Shown here: positions 1-5,926 of the stretch, piece after piece
Layout of the letters: each line of letters starts with the position of its first letter
Numbering within the stretch: the stretch's first letter is position 1
NCBI GenBank assembly: GCA_051649345.1
Contig: JBOFGX010000234.1
Coordinates: 1-8,054, forward strand
Reading direction: 5' to 3'
DNA from: Leadbetterella sp051649345
Lineage (GTDB): Bacteria > Bacteroidota > Bacteroidia > Cytophagales > Spirosomataceae
DNA length: 8,054 bases
Translations under genes and position numbers: made by a program
The notes under the pieces: generated by a model
What the model saw: only the letters and a program-made list of their open reading frames with translations
Databases searched by the model: none
What the model was told of the DNA's origin: nothing

Positions 1-234
1 ATGTTGGTCCAAATCATCAATAGGAATATAAGGAATCAAGGTAAATAAGAATAATACACCAGGAAATACAGCCAAAATAAAGCTAAATGATACAGACGCA
101 GCTCGCTGATCCATATCAAAATTCAGCAGTTTTCGGTATATAATGTTAAGAAAAATAGAAACGGAAATAGAGGCATCGAATATGTAATACTCCTTTAGCT
201 TAGTCTCCCACTTTTTCCATGTTTTTTCTCCCAT
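1..234 (-). CDS. YihY/BrkB-family inner-membrane protein, N-terminal 78 residues (partial)
   Basis: This reading frame starts with ATG at 234 and stays open to the window edge, giving 78 residues with the C-terminal part missing. The segment DQRAASVSFSFILAVFPG (residues 42-59), followed by LFLFTLIPYIP, is the conserved first-helix signature of the YihY/virulence factor BrkB family (formerly annotated as ribonuclease BN), polytopic inner-membrane proteins usually near 300 residues. A hydrophobic helix is visible at about residues 46-69; the preceding 40 residues are charged and probably cytoplasmic. The molecular function of the family is not settled, and the old RNase BN label is generally regarded as a misassignment. 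The start lies 8 bp after the stop of the thioesterase gene, so it is the fourth gene of the hisS operon as seen here. The family call is by recognition of the motif. Confidence 0.85.
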   Translation of the reverse strand, partial: MGEKTWKKWETKLKEYYIFDASISVSIFLNIIYRKLLNFDMDQRAASVSFSFILAVFPGVLFLFTLIPYIPIDDLDQH

Positions 235-242
235 ATTCAATC

Positions 243-656
243 TTAGCTATTCATAAAATAGGGTAGGAGCCTACTTTCAATTTGGGTGGGTAAAAATTGT
301 ATTTTTCGAGTTTCAGCCGAAATGAAAACCAGGGTAACTTGAGCCCTATGAATGCATTTTCCTGTTTCATTTTCTATTTCTACATGAAACACAATTCTGG
401 ATTTTGGCATTTCATGAATGCTAGTCTTTATAGTTAGTAGTTCATCATATTTGGCGGGTTCTAAGTATTTGCTATTGACTTCATAAACGGGCATCCAAAT
501 ACCGTCTTCTTCTAGTGATTTATAGGATATTCCCAATGCTCTTATGGCCTCCACACGTCCTATCTCGTACAATTTGGCATATTGCCCATAGTACATAAAC
601 CCCATCTGGTCGGTATCAGCGTAGATGACTCGGTACTGGAAATGATGTGTATACAT
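243..656 (-). CDS. YbgC/FadM-type acyl-CoA thioesterase (hotdog fold)
   Basis: The 137-residue product has the length of a single hotdog-domain thioesterase of the 4-hydroxybenzoyl-CoA thioesterase/YbgC class, which hydrolyses acyl-CoA thioesters as a cytoplasmic oligomer. The N-terminal motif YADTDQMGFMYYGQY (residues 12-26) matches the family's active-site loop and helix, with Asp16 in the position of the catalytic aspartate. The histidine found in this loop of E. coli YbgC (YHANY) is replaced by YYGQY here, which I recall as common in Bacteroidota members. The remaining sequence is the expected run of beta strands, including ARVT-like RAQVTLVFI at 104-112. The ATG at 656 follows the mltG stop after only 3 bp, so translation is probably coupled. 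The acyl substrate cannot be read from the sequence. The position next to mltG hints at an envelope or lipid housekeeping role, which is inference. Confidence 0.88.
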   Translation of the reverse strand: MYTHHFQYRVIYADTDQMGFMYYGQYAKLYEIGRVEAIRALGISYKSLEEDGIWMPVYEVNSKYLEPAKYDELLTIKTSIHEMPKSRIVFHVEIENETGKCIHRAQVTLVFISAETRKIQFLPTQIESRLLPYFMNS

Positions 657-659
657 GGG

Positions 660-1697
660 CTATTTTATTCCTCTTTGATTTAAAGCATTTTGGTAGGTAC
701 GAGCATTTTGTTGGTGCTCTTCATACGTAGCTGCAAAATTGTGGTATCCTGAGAAATCTTCCTTTGCACAGAAATACACAAAATTGTGTTTTTCGTAGTT
801 AAGTACTGATTTGATAGCCACTCTTTCAGGCAAAGCGATTGGACCGGGTGGTAAGCCTGGGTTCTTATACGTATTGTAGGGTGAATCTATGGCTAAATGC
901 TTGTTAAGGATTCTTCTTAGGCTAAAATCACCTACAGCAAACTTTACCGTTGGATCCGCTTGAAGAGCCATATTAGTATTAAGACGATTAATGTAAGCTC
1001 CCGCAACGCGTGGCATTTCGTCTTCTTTGTTGGTTTCGCTTTGAACAATAGCTGCTAGCGTAGCAACTTGCTCAGGCGTCATACCAATTTCTTTGGCGTC
1101 TTCAATGCGATCATCGTTCCAAAACGATTTATATTCTTTTTGCATACGATCTAAAAAATCGTCCGCTGTAACATCCCAATAAATTTCGTAAGTATCAGGC
1201 AAAAACATACACATCATGGTTTCGGGCTGAAACCCGTACTTTTCACAAATTTGTGGATCTTCGAGCTTGTCTAGAATCTCCTTTTTATTGAGCAATAATT
1301 TTTTGCCTACTTTTTCGGCGAGGTCTGCTTTCGTACGTATGTTGTTAAAGGTTAGCTTTACGGGATCTTGATCACCAGAACGCAACTTGCTTATGAGCTT
1401 ACGATTGCTGTAGTTAGGAGGTATTTCGTATCTACCCGGCTTTACATGCTCTCTGTAGCCCATTTGTTTGGTCAAAAAGCCCCAAGATGTGTGATCATTT
1501 ATGACTTTTAGGTGTTCTAGGGAGTCCATAACTTGTTCAAAACTAGCATTTTTCGGAATATAAAGAACTTTAGTGTCCTTGCCATCCACGTTGAGATTGG
1601 GACTGTAATTAACCTGCCAAAAATAGAAAGAAAGGGTAGCCACAACTGTGGAAACGCCTATGAGCCAGAATCCGAGTTTTTTTCTGTCTTTAAACAT
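660..1697 (-). CDS. mltG: Endolytic murein transglycosylase MltG
   Basis: MltG cleaves glycan strands of nascent peptidoglycan at the inner membrane and so sets strand length. The 345-residue product has a short basic N-terminus, one membrane anchor at about residues 9-28, and a periplasmic YceG-like domain. Diagnostic segments are FLPDTYEIYW (165-174), AAIVQSET (215-222) with the catalytic glutamate expected at Glu221, AYINRLN (234-240), LQADPTVKFAVG (245-256) and GLPPGPIALP (281-290). These match the E. coli pattern (IVEKET, INRL, LQTDPT, TPPGPIA). The length agrees with the family (about 340 residues). Its ATG lies inside the end of hisS, the two genes sharing the 8 bases ATGTTTAA at 1690-1697, which implies translational coupling. 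The stop is 3 bp from the thioesterase start. Nothing suggests damage. Confidence 0.96.
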   Translation of the reverse strand: MFKDRKKLGFWLIGVSTVVATLSFYFWQVNYSPNLNVDGKDTKVLYIPKNASFEQVMDSLEHLKVINDHTSWGFLTKQMGYREHVKPGRYEIPPNYSNRKLISKLRSGDQDPVKLTFNNIRTKADLAEKVGKKLLLNKKEILDKLEDPQICEKYGFQPETMMCMFLPDTYEIYWDVTADDFLDRMQKEYKSFWNDDRIEDAKEIGMTPEQVATLAAIVQSETNKEDEMPRVAGAYINRLNTNMALQADPTVKFAVGDFSLRRILNKHLAIDSPYNTYKNPGLPPGPIALPERVAIKSVLNYEKHNFVYFCAKEDFSGYHNFAATYEEHQQNARTYQNALNQRGIK

Positions 1698-3060
1698 GTA
1701 TTTTTTTAATTATTTCTTCAATTGAATAGGCATTTTGCTCGCCTGAGAGCATATTTTTCAAGACAAATGCATTGTTTTGGATTTCGGTTTCACCTACGAC
1801 CAATACAAACGGAATCGTCTTTTTATCTGCATACTCAAACTGTTTCTTGAGTTTGCTTGCTTCTGGATATATTTCCGTATTGATGCCCGATTCTCTGAGT
1901 TTTGTGCATATTTCGAGACTTTTGGGAAGGCAGGCATTGTCAAAATGACTAACAAGTATCTTAGTGCTTTGATTACTTAATTCTGAAGGGAATAAATTGA
2001 GCTCCTCCAATACATCATAAATTCGATCTACACCTAGCGAAATACCCACACCGGATACCCCAGGCATTCCAAACGTACTTGTAAGGTCATCATACCTTCC
2101 TCCACCAGAAATACTTCCAATACTAACGCCTAAGGCTTTTACTTCGAAAATAGCCCCCGTATAGTAGCTAAGTCCTCTTGCTAGTGTAGGATCAAATTCG
2201 ATCAAATCAAGAGTGATATTGAGGTTTTTACAAAGATTCCAAATTGATTTCATTTCTTGAATTCCCGACTGACCTATTTCGGAACCAGAGAGCCAAACTT
2301 CTAATTCGTCAAATGCCATCATTGCTTGACTGCTGAGGCTGAAGATGGGCTGTAAATCCGCTATGTTTTTTTCGCTAAAACCTTTAGCAAGTAGTTCTTG
2401 CTCAACGGCATCTTTCCCTATTTTGTCCAACTTATCTATTGCTATACACAGGTCTATTTCTTTGCCGGTTTGACCAATGGATTCTACAATACCTGTAAGA
2501 ATTTTACGATTGTTGATTTTTATTTTAAAATTCTGACTGAGTCCCAAATCTTTGAAAATGGTACATAACATTTGTACAATTTCCGCTTCGCAAATCAAGG
2601 AGTCTGTACCAACAACATCGGCGTCACATTGGTAGAACTCACGATATCTCCCTTTTTGGGGTCTATCGGCTCTCCAAACGGGCTGTATCTGGTATCTTTT
2701 GAAAGGCATAACAAGGTTGGGTTTGTTCATGACCACGTACCGTGCAAATGGAACAGTCAAATCATAACGTAGACCTTTTTCCGATACTTTTTTTAAAATA
2801 TGTTTGGAACCCAATTCCCAATCCTCTGTATTGACATCTTTTGCAAAATCTCCAGAATTTAAAATCTTGAATAGCAACTGATCTCCTTCTTCACCATACT
2901 TTCCCATCAAGACGGAAAGGTTTTCGAATGTCGGGGTCTCTAAAGGTTGAAAACCAAAACGTTGGTATGTTTTTTTGATGGTGTCAAAAATATGATTTCG
3001 CTTAATCATGACATCGGAGCCAAAATCTCGCGTTCCTCGTGCCAAACTTGGTTTAGACAT
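1690..3060 (-). CDS. hisS: Histidine--tRNA ligase (class II aminoacyl-tRNA synthetase)
   Basis: This enzyme charges tRNA-His with histidine in the cytoplasm. The 456-residue protein shows the class II core in order: the N-terminal ARGTRDF segment (7-13), motif 1 region with FGFQPLETPTFE (35-46), RYDLTVPFARY (98-108), motif 2 with QPVWRADRPQKGRYREFYQCDAD (within 124-148), the HisRS-specific LARGLSYYTGAIFEV (293-307), and motif 3 GVGISLGVDRI (337-347). A C-terminal HGTP-type anticodon-binding domain runs from about 366 to the end. It is some 30 residues longer than E. coli HisRS, partly from an insertion around residues 66-95, a form I associate with Bacteroidota and eukaryotic-like HisRS. The ATG at 3060 places the ARGTRD motif near the N-terminus as expected, so the start is secure. 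It is the first gene of the four-gene minus-strand operon. Confidence 0.97.
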   Translation of the reverse strand: MSKPSLARGTRDFGSDVMIKRNHIFDTIKKTYQRFGFQPLETPTFENLSVLMGKYGEEGDQLLFKILNSGDFAKDVNTEDWELGSKHILKKVSEKGLRYDLTVPFARYVVMNKPNLVMPFKRYQIQPVWRADRPQKGRYREFYQCDADVVGTDSLICEAEIVQMLCTIFKDLGLSQNFKIKINNRKILTGIVESIGQTGKEIDLCIAIDKLDKIGKDAVEQELLAKGFSEKNIADLQPIFSLSSQAMMAFDELEVWLSGSEIGQSGIQEMKSIWNLCKNLNITLDLIEFDPTLARGLSYYTGAIFEVKALGVSIGSISGGGRYDDLTSTFGMPGVSGVGISLGVDRIYDVLEELNLFPSELSNQSTKILVSHFDNACLPKSLEICTKLRESGINTEIYPEASKLKKQFEYADKKTIPFVLVVGETEIQNNAFVLKNMLSGEQNAYSIEEIIKKIHV

Positions 3061-3086
3061 GTATAAAGATTTTTACTTTAAGGTCA

Positions 3087-3094
3087 CAAAATTA
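3087..3094 (-). promoter_or_regulatory. Candidate -7 box for the hisS operon
   Basis: On the minus strand this octamer reads TAATTTTG, an exact match to the Bacteroidota -7 consensus TAnnTTTG. It lies 26 bp upstream of the hisS ATG, which would give a leader of about 20 nt. I see no TTTG -33 box at the usual 19-21 bp spacing, so the call rests on one box and on position. It would drive hisS, mltG, the thioesterase gene and the YihY-family gene. Confidence 0.45.
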
Positions 3095-3188
3095 ACCAAA
3101 ATCGGTAGAATTGGTATGATTAAATTGCTTCTTAAAAATTTATTTGGAGATATTTAAGGGATTCATTTTAGCATTTTAAAAAAAAGTG

Positions 3189-3196
3189 TATCTTTG
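3189..3196 (+). promoter_or_regulatory. -7 box for the 44-codon gene
   Basis: The octamer TATCTTTG is an exact match to TAnnTTTG and is the variant often seen at highly expressed housekeeping genes in this phylum. A TTTTA stretch beginning at 3166, 19 bp upstream, is a weak match to the TTTG -33 box. Initiation would fall near 3203, about 30 nt before the ATG at 3234. The hisS promoter points the other way about 100 bp to the left. Confidence 0.6.
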
Positions 3197-3233
3197 CACC
3201 TCAATTTGAAACAGATAGTAAATATATATAATC

Positions 3234-3368
3234 ATGGGAGTTACGCAATTAAAAAGAAAAAGTCGCAAAAACAGAGCTGTGTCTAATAATAAAGTTTCAG
3301 CTGTAAAAAGACTTACGCTAAAAGTAGATATTAAAAGAGTTACTGTGGAGGAACTTAAGGCTCAGTAA
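3234..3368 (+). CDS. Small, highly basic 44-aa protein of unknown function
   Basis: An ATG at 3234 opens a 44-codon frame ending with TAA at 3366-3368. The protein begins MGVTQLKRKSRKNRAVSNNK and ends KRVTVEELKAQ. The N-terminal half is crowded with Lys, Arg and Asn like a ribosomal or nucleic-acid-binding protein, while the last 15 residues (VDIKRVTVEELKAQ) look like a short ordered tail ending in an acidic-amphipathic segment. The frame is supported by context: an exact -7 box lies 38 bp upstream and an intrinsic terminator starts 30 bp downstream, so this is a complete single-gene unit. I recall similar MG(V/I)TQLKRK proteins annotated as hypothetical in Bacteroidota but cannot confirm a family name. 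A ribosome-associated role is inference from composition, size and promoter type. No hydrophobic segment or metal-binding motif is seen. Confidence 0.82.
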   Translation: MGVTQLKRKSRKNRAVSNNKVSAVKRLTLKVDIKRVTVEELKAQ

Positions 3369-3398
3369 TTTATTATAGATTTTTGATCTTTATTGATA

Positions 3399-3431
3399 GG
3401 TTGATTGTGAAAGCAGTCAACCTTTTTTGTT
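3399..3431 (+). terminator. Intrinsic terminator of the 44-codon gene
   Basis: A 9-bp stem is formed by GGTTGATTG (3399-3407) and CAGTCAACC (3414-3422), with one G-U pair and the loop TGAAAG, followed directly by TTTTTTGTT. It lies 30 bp after the stop codon of the small gene. Confidence 0.88.
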
Positions 3432-3486
3432 ACATGATATTCACTTAAATATTCTTCTTTTAAAATCACGTATTGAATAGACACAA

Positions 3487-3817
3487 TACATAGTCGTCCC
3501 TCAAATACTCATAAAGAATTGAATATCATTTTATTATTCTAGTTTTTATCGAAAATAAATACCAGAAAATAAGTAAAATCTGTAAAAAGTCGGTATTTTA
3601 TACTGGTTTGGTGGCTGCCTTTTTCGGGCGGAACTTACTTTTTGATTGGTCAAAAAGTTAGCAAAAAACCCACAAGCGAAAAATTGTCCGAATTTTTTCC
3701 CTTTGCTTATCCTTGTTATATAAAAAATTCACGCCAACACTCTTTCGCTTGACCTCAGCCGCACCTCATTTGCTGAAAAATTTCTCTTCTTGTATTTTTT
3801 GAGGGTCGACTACATAG
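3487..3817. mobile_element. MITE-like non-autonomous element with terminal inverted repeats and direct repeats
   Basis: A 318-bp segment (3493-3810) is bounded by GTCGTCCCTCAAA at 3493-3505 and by TTTGAGGGTCGAC at 3798-3810. The second, reverse-complemented, matches the first at 12 of 13 positions. Immediately outside each end is TACATA (3487-3492 and 3811-3816), as expected of a target-site duplication; the following G at 3817 also agrees with 3493. No open frame inside encodes a recognisable protein, so a transposase would have to act in trans. The interior is rich in inverted repeats (3634-3661, and CAAGCGAAA at 3673-3681 against TTTCGCTTG at 3743-3751). A TA-only duplication, as made by IS630/Tc1-like transposases, is also compatible because TA flanks both repeats. 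The family is not assigned. The element lies between the terminator of the small gene and the 3' end of the membrane-protein gene and disrupts neither. Confidence 0.6.
3634..3661. repeat. Hairpin-forming inverted repeat inside the MITE-like element
   Basis: CTTACTTTTTGA (3634-3645) and TCAAAAAGTTAG (3650-3661) are inverted repeats matching at 11 of 12 positions around the loop TTGG. As RNA or extruded DNA this would give a long, AT-rich hairpin. It is not followed by a clean T-run on either strand, so it does not look like an ordinary terminator. I recall similar palindromes (a T-rich arm, short loop, A-rich arm, then GCAAAAAA) dispersed in several bacterial genomes, but this is memory, not a search result. 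Confidence 0.65.
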
Positions 3818-3855
3818 TTATCGGATTTAAAAGTTTTAATGAAAATAGAACTTAA

Positions 3856-4212
3856 TCACTTCTTGACACTCCTTTTCTGTATCTCTAACTTCTCTACTCC
3901 TGTAAAAGTGCTTTTTTCTTGGTGATTTTTTTTCTTGAAGGCTTTTCTCATTTTCAGTGTAGATTTGTAGTATATAGACCTTCCTAATAGCTGAATCGAC
4001 ATGTATAGTAATGCAAAACCTACAATCAAGCAGAATGTCCATGTTCCACTATCGTCTTTACCAGATTTGAGCCTGTAAAATGATTCTAAAGTGGTCAAAA
4101 GACCCATGCAAAATATCAAAAAACTGACCATCATGAATAACTTTGCCTTTGTTCGTAAAGACATGTTTTTGATTATTTTTTGACCTGGGGCTCGTTTATT
4201 ATACGTAGGCAT
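3856..4212 (-). CDS. Small membrane protein of unknown function, two predicted helices
   Basis: The frame gives 118 residues from ATG at 4212; an internal Met17 (codon at 4162-4164) is a possible alternative start that would keep both helices. Two hydrophobic stretches are visible at about residues 24-41 (AKLFMMVSFLIFCMGLL) and 58-78 (TWTFCLIVGFALLYMSIQLLG), separated by a polar loop containing GKDDSG. The N-terminus is basic and the C-terminal 40 residues are strongly basic (KMRKAFKKKN...KRSVKK), so by the positive-inside rule both termini should be cytoplasmic with the short loop outside. I do not recognise the family. It appears monocistronic: its neighbours are the MITE-like block downstream and the terminator of the ferredoxin gene upstream. 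No clear promoter box and no terminator are seen. That the frame is real is supported by the hydrophobicity pattern. Confidence 0.7.
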   Translation of the reverse strand: MPTYNKRAPGQKIIKNMSLRTKAKLFMMVSFLIFCMGLLTTLESFYRLKSGKDDSGTWTFCLIVGFALLYMSIQLLGRSIYYKSTLKMRKAFKKKNHQEKSTFTGVEKLEIQKRSVKK

Positions 4213-4410
4213 GTTCTTTTAATTCTCATGTAAAAATAAGAGAAAGTATTTATTCAAAAACAATTTGTTATCAAAACGTAAATTTAATGTTAACTAAATG
4301 TTATTAAATCAAACAGCCCTTTTCAATCTTCAATAAATTCTAAGGAAGAATATATCCATGTTTTCTTTACTTTTTATGTAAGATCCTCGTTTTTGATTGT
4401 ATATCATAAA

Positions 4411-4434
4411 CAAAAAACTCCCTTTCGGGAGTTT
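4411..4434 (-). terminator. Intrinsic terminator of the ferredoxin gene
   Basis: An 8-bp perfect stem pairs AAACTCCC (4415-4422) with GGGAGTTT (4427-4434) around the loop TTTC. Read on the minus strand it ends in a run of T residues (the As at 4412-4417). It begins 6 bp after the stop codon of the ferredoxin gene at 4440. Confidence 0.9.
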
Positions 4435-4439
4435 CTATT

Positions 4440-4787
4440 TTATTCTGCATGTAACCAAGCTTTTTTGGCGAGTAAGGTATCTTTATCCTCTTCGTTGTCA
4501 GGATCAGGAACACAGCAATCAACGGGACAAACCGCTGCACACTGAGGCTCTTCATGAAAACCCGTACATTCGGTACACTTATCGGATACGATGTAGTAGA
4601 GATCATCCGATATAGGTTTCATAGGGTCTACACCTTTTACAATCGTACCATCACCAAAATCTACCTCAGTAAGCTTGGTTCCACCTCCCCAAGTCCATTC
4701 TATACCACCCTCGTAGATGGCTGTATTAGGGCATTCTGGCTCACACGCCCCACAATTTATACATTCGTCTGTTATAATAATTGCCAT
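4440..4787 (-). CDS. 2[4Fe-4S] ferredoxin, dicluster type
   Basis: This 115-residue soluble electron carrier has two cysteine motifs. The first is CINCGACEPECP, with Cys9, Cys12, Cys15 and Cys19 in the spacing CxxCxxCxxxCP. The second is CTEC-x8-CAAVCP, with Cys71, Cys74, Cys83 and Cys87; the extra residues between its second and third cysteines are the loop typical of the Allochromatium vinosum (Alvin) type. By analogy, one cluster would be held by Cys9/12/15/87 and the other by Cys71/74/83/19. About 50 residues separate the halves, more than in clostridial ferredoxins, and include WTWGGGTKL (31-39). Two further cysteines (Cys91, Cys92) follow the second motif. The C-terminal tail is acidic. 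It is divergent from the acyl-CoA reductase gene, an arrangement I recall in many Bacteroidota. The redox partner is unknown. Confidence 0.93.
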   Translation of the reverse strand: MAIIITDECINCGACEPECPNTAIYEGGIEWTWGGGTKLTEVDFGDGTIVKGVDPMKPISDDLYYIVSDKCTECTGFHEEPQCAAVCPVDCCVPDPDNEEDKDTLLAKKAWLHAE

Positions 4788-4818
4788 AATTGACCTATAT
4801 TCTATTCAAAATTAAAAC

Positions 4819-4826
4819 CAAATATA
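4819..4826 (-). promoter_or_regulatory. Candidate -7 box for the ferredoxin gene
   Basis: On the minus strand this reads TATATTTG, an exact TAnnTTTG match, 31 bp upstream of the ATG at 4787. A second exact match, TAATTTTG at 4807-4814, is closer to the start and would leave a very short leader. No clear TTTG -33 box is present for either. Confidence 0.45.
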
Positions 4827-4851
4827 ATTATTTTAAGTTTCGAATACTCTC

Positions 4852-4859
4852 TAAATTTG
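4852..4859 (+). promoter_or_regulatory. Candidate -7 box for the acyl-CoA reductase gene
   Basis: TAAATTTG matches TAnnTTTG exactly and lies 38 bp before the ATG at 4898, giving a leader of about 30 nt. A TTTT at 4831-4834 is the nearest thing to a -33 box (17-bp spacing). It is only 25 bp from the divergent ferredoxin -7 box. Confidence 0.5.
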
Positions 4860-4897
4860 TGGGACAATAAGTAATAGAGGTTTAAATTATAGGAAAA

Positions 4898-5926
4898 ATG
4901 ACATTAGAAGAAAGAAAATTACTATTTGTAAGGTTAGGAAAGAAGTTGCAAGATTTGGATTTTCAGGGTGAACTTTCTGAAGTTTTCTCTTTGGCTAAGT
5001 CTAGGAATCCTTGGTTTACATTGGATAATTTGCAATTGGCTATTAAAGGTATATATGTACAGTTCTTAGCTGAAGACAAGCTTGATTATGTTATTCAAAT
5101 GTATACCCTTACTGAGCCAGCATCTCGAAAAACAATTGGAATTGTAGCCGCTGGGAATATACCTTTAGTGGCTTTTCAAGATATTGTTCATACTTTTTTG
5201 CTAGGTCATACGGTTGCTCTGAAACCAAGTTCACAAGACGAAATATTGTATAGATTTGTTTTTGATTTGTGCTACACACTTTCCCCCGAATCTAGGTCTT
5301 ACTTTACGATCGTTGACAAAATAAATGCATCAGATGCATACATTGCAACTGGAAGCAACAATACCGCTCGGTATTTTGAATATTATTTTGCTTCTAAGCC
5401 CCATATTATTCGTAAGAACAGAAGTTCTATTGCCGTACTTTCGGGCAAAGAAACAGCACAGCAATTTCGCGACTTGGCAAGTGATATCTTTACGTATTTT
5501 GGATTAGGATGTAGAAATGTTTCTCGTTTTTTTGTTCCCAAAGGGTATGATTTTAGGGAGTTTTTTGAAGCTATAGAGTTTTGGAGTACGGTGAGCCTGC
5601 ATTCTAAGTATAATAACAACTATGATTATATGAAGTCAATTTATCTTGTAAATGGTGAACCGTTTCTGGATAATGGATTTTTGATGGTTCGTGAAAGCCA
5701 AGATATAGCATCCCCCATTTCAGTGATATACTATTCCTATTATGAAGATTTGGCTGAAGTAAACGCTTTTATACATGAGACTGCTGAAAAAATTCAAACC
5801 GTTGTCAGTTCGGATTCTTTTATTTCCAGTGCTATACCTTTTGGACAAAGTCAATTACCCTACTTATTAGATTACCCAGATGGTGTAGATACAGTCAAGT
5901 TTTTGCAAAATTTGGGAAAAGCATAA
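4898..5926 (+). CDS. LuxC-family acyl-CoA reductase
   Basis: LuxC-type enzymes use NAD(P)H to reduce an acyl-CoA or acyl-enzyme thioester to an aldehyde and belong to the aldehyde dehydrogenase superfamily. In this 342-residue protein the nucleotide-binding part contains TIGIVAAGNIPLVAFQD (79-95) and HTVALKPSSQDE (104-115). The segment ATGSNNTARYFEYYF (150-164) is followed by IIRKNRSSIAVLSG (170-183). The catalytic cysteine is expected at Cys205 in YFGLGCRNVS (200-209). These features match the acyl-CoA reductases common in Bacteroidota. The length is somewhat below that of luminous-bacteria LuxC (about 480). The ATG at 4898 is the first in the frame and gives a normal helical N-terminus. No LuxA/B, LuxD or LuxE genes are nearby. 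The gene is divergent from the ferredoxin gene; that they cooperate is plausible but unproven. No clear terminator follows it. Confidence 0.9.
   Translation: MTLEERKLLFVRLGKKLQDLDFQGELSEVFSLAKSRNPWFTLDNLQLAIKGIYVQFLAEDKLDYVIQMYTLTEPASRKTIGIVAAGNIPLVAFQDIVHTFLLGHTVALKPSSQDEILYRFVFDLCYTLSPESRSYFTIVDKINASDAYIATGSNNTARYFEYYFASKPHIIRKNRSSIAVLSGKETAQQFRDLASDIFTYFGLGCRNVSRFFVPKGYDFREFFEAIEFWSTVSLHSKYNNNYDYMKSIYLVNGEPFLDNGFLMVRESQDIASPISVIYYSYYEDLAEVNAFIHETAEKIQTVVSSDSFISSAIPFGQSQLPYLLDYPDGVDTVKFLQNLGKA

Noticed and set aside
1777..1980. Plus-strand open frame of 67 codons inside hisS, and similar frames at 2572-2772, 4397-4615, 4554-4793, 5325-5507 and 7769-7957
   Set aside because: All lie within strongly supported genes in another frame or strand and their translations show no domain-like features.
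3434..3529. Exact 10-bp inverted repeat ATGATATTCA (3434-3443) and TGAATATCAT (3520-3529) straddling the left end of the MITE-like block
   Set aside because: One arm is outside and the other inside the element, the sequences are AT-rich, and there is no matching pair at the right end, so chance is the simplest explanation.
3836..4042. Minus-strand 68-codon frame overlapping the two-helix membrane protein gene
   Set aside because: The alternative frame gives no hydrophobic pattern or recognisable motif, whereas the 118-codon frame gives two clear membrane segments.
4213..4410. Promoter for the two-helix membrane protein gene, e.g. minus-strand TACGTTTTG near 4276
   Set aside because: The match needs an extra base between TA and TTTG, and the nearest TTTG -33 candidate is about 29 bp away, too far.
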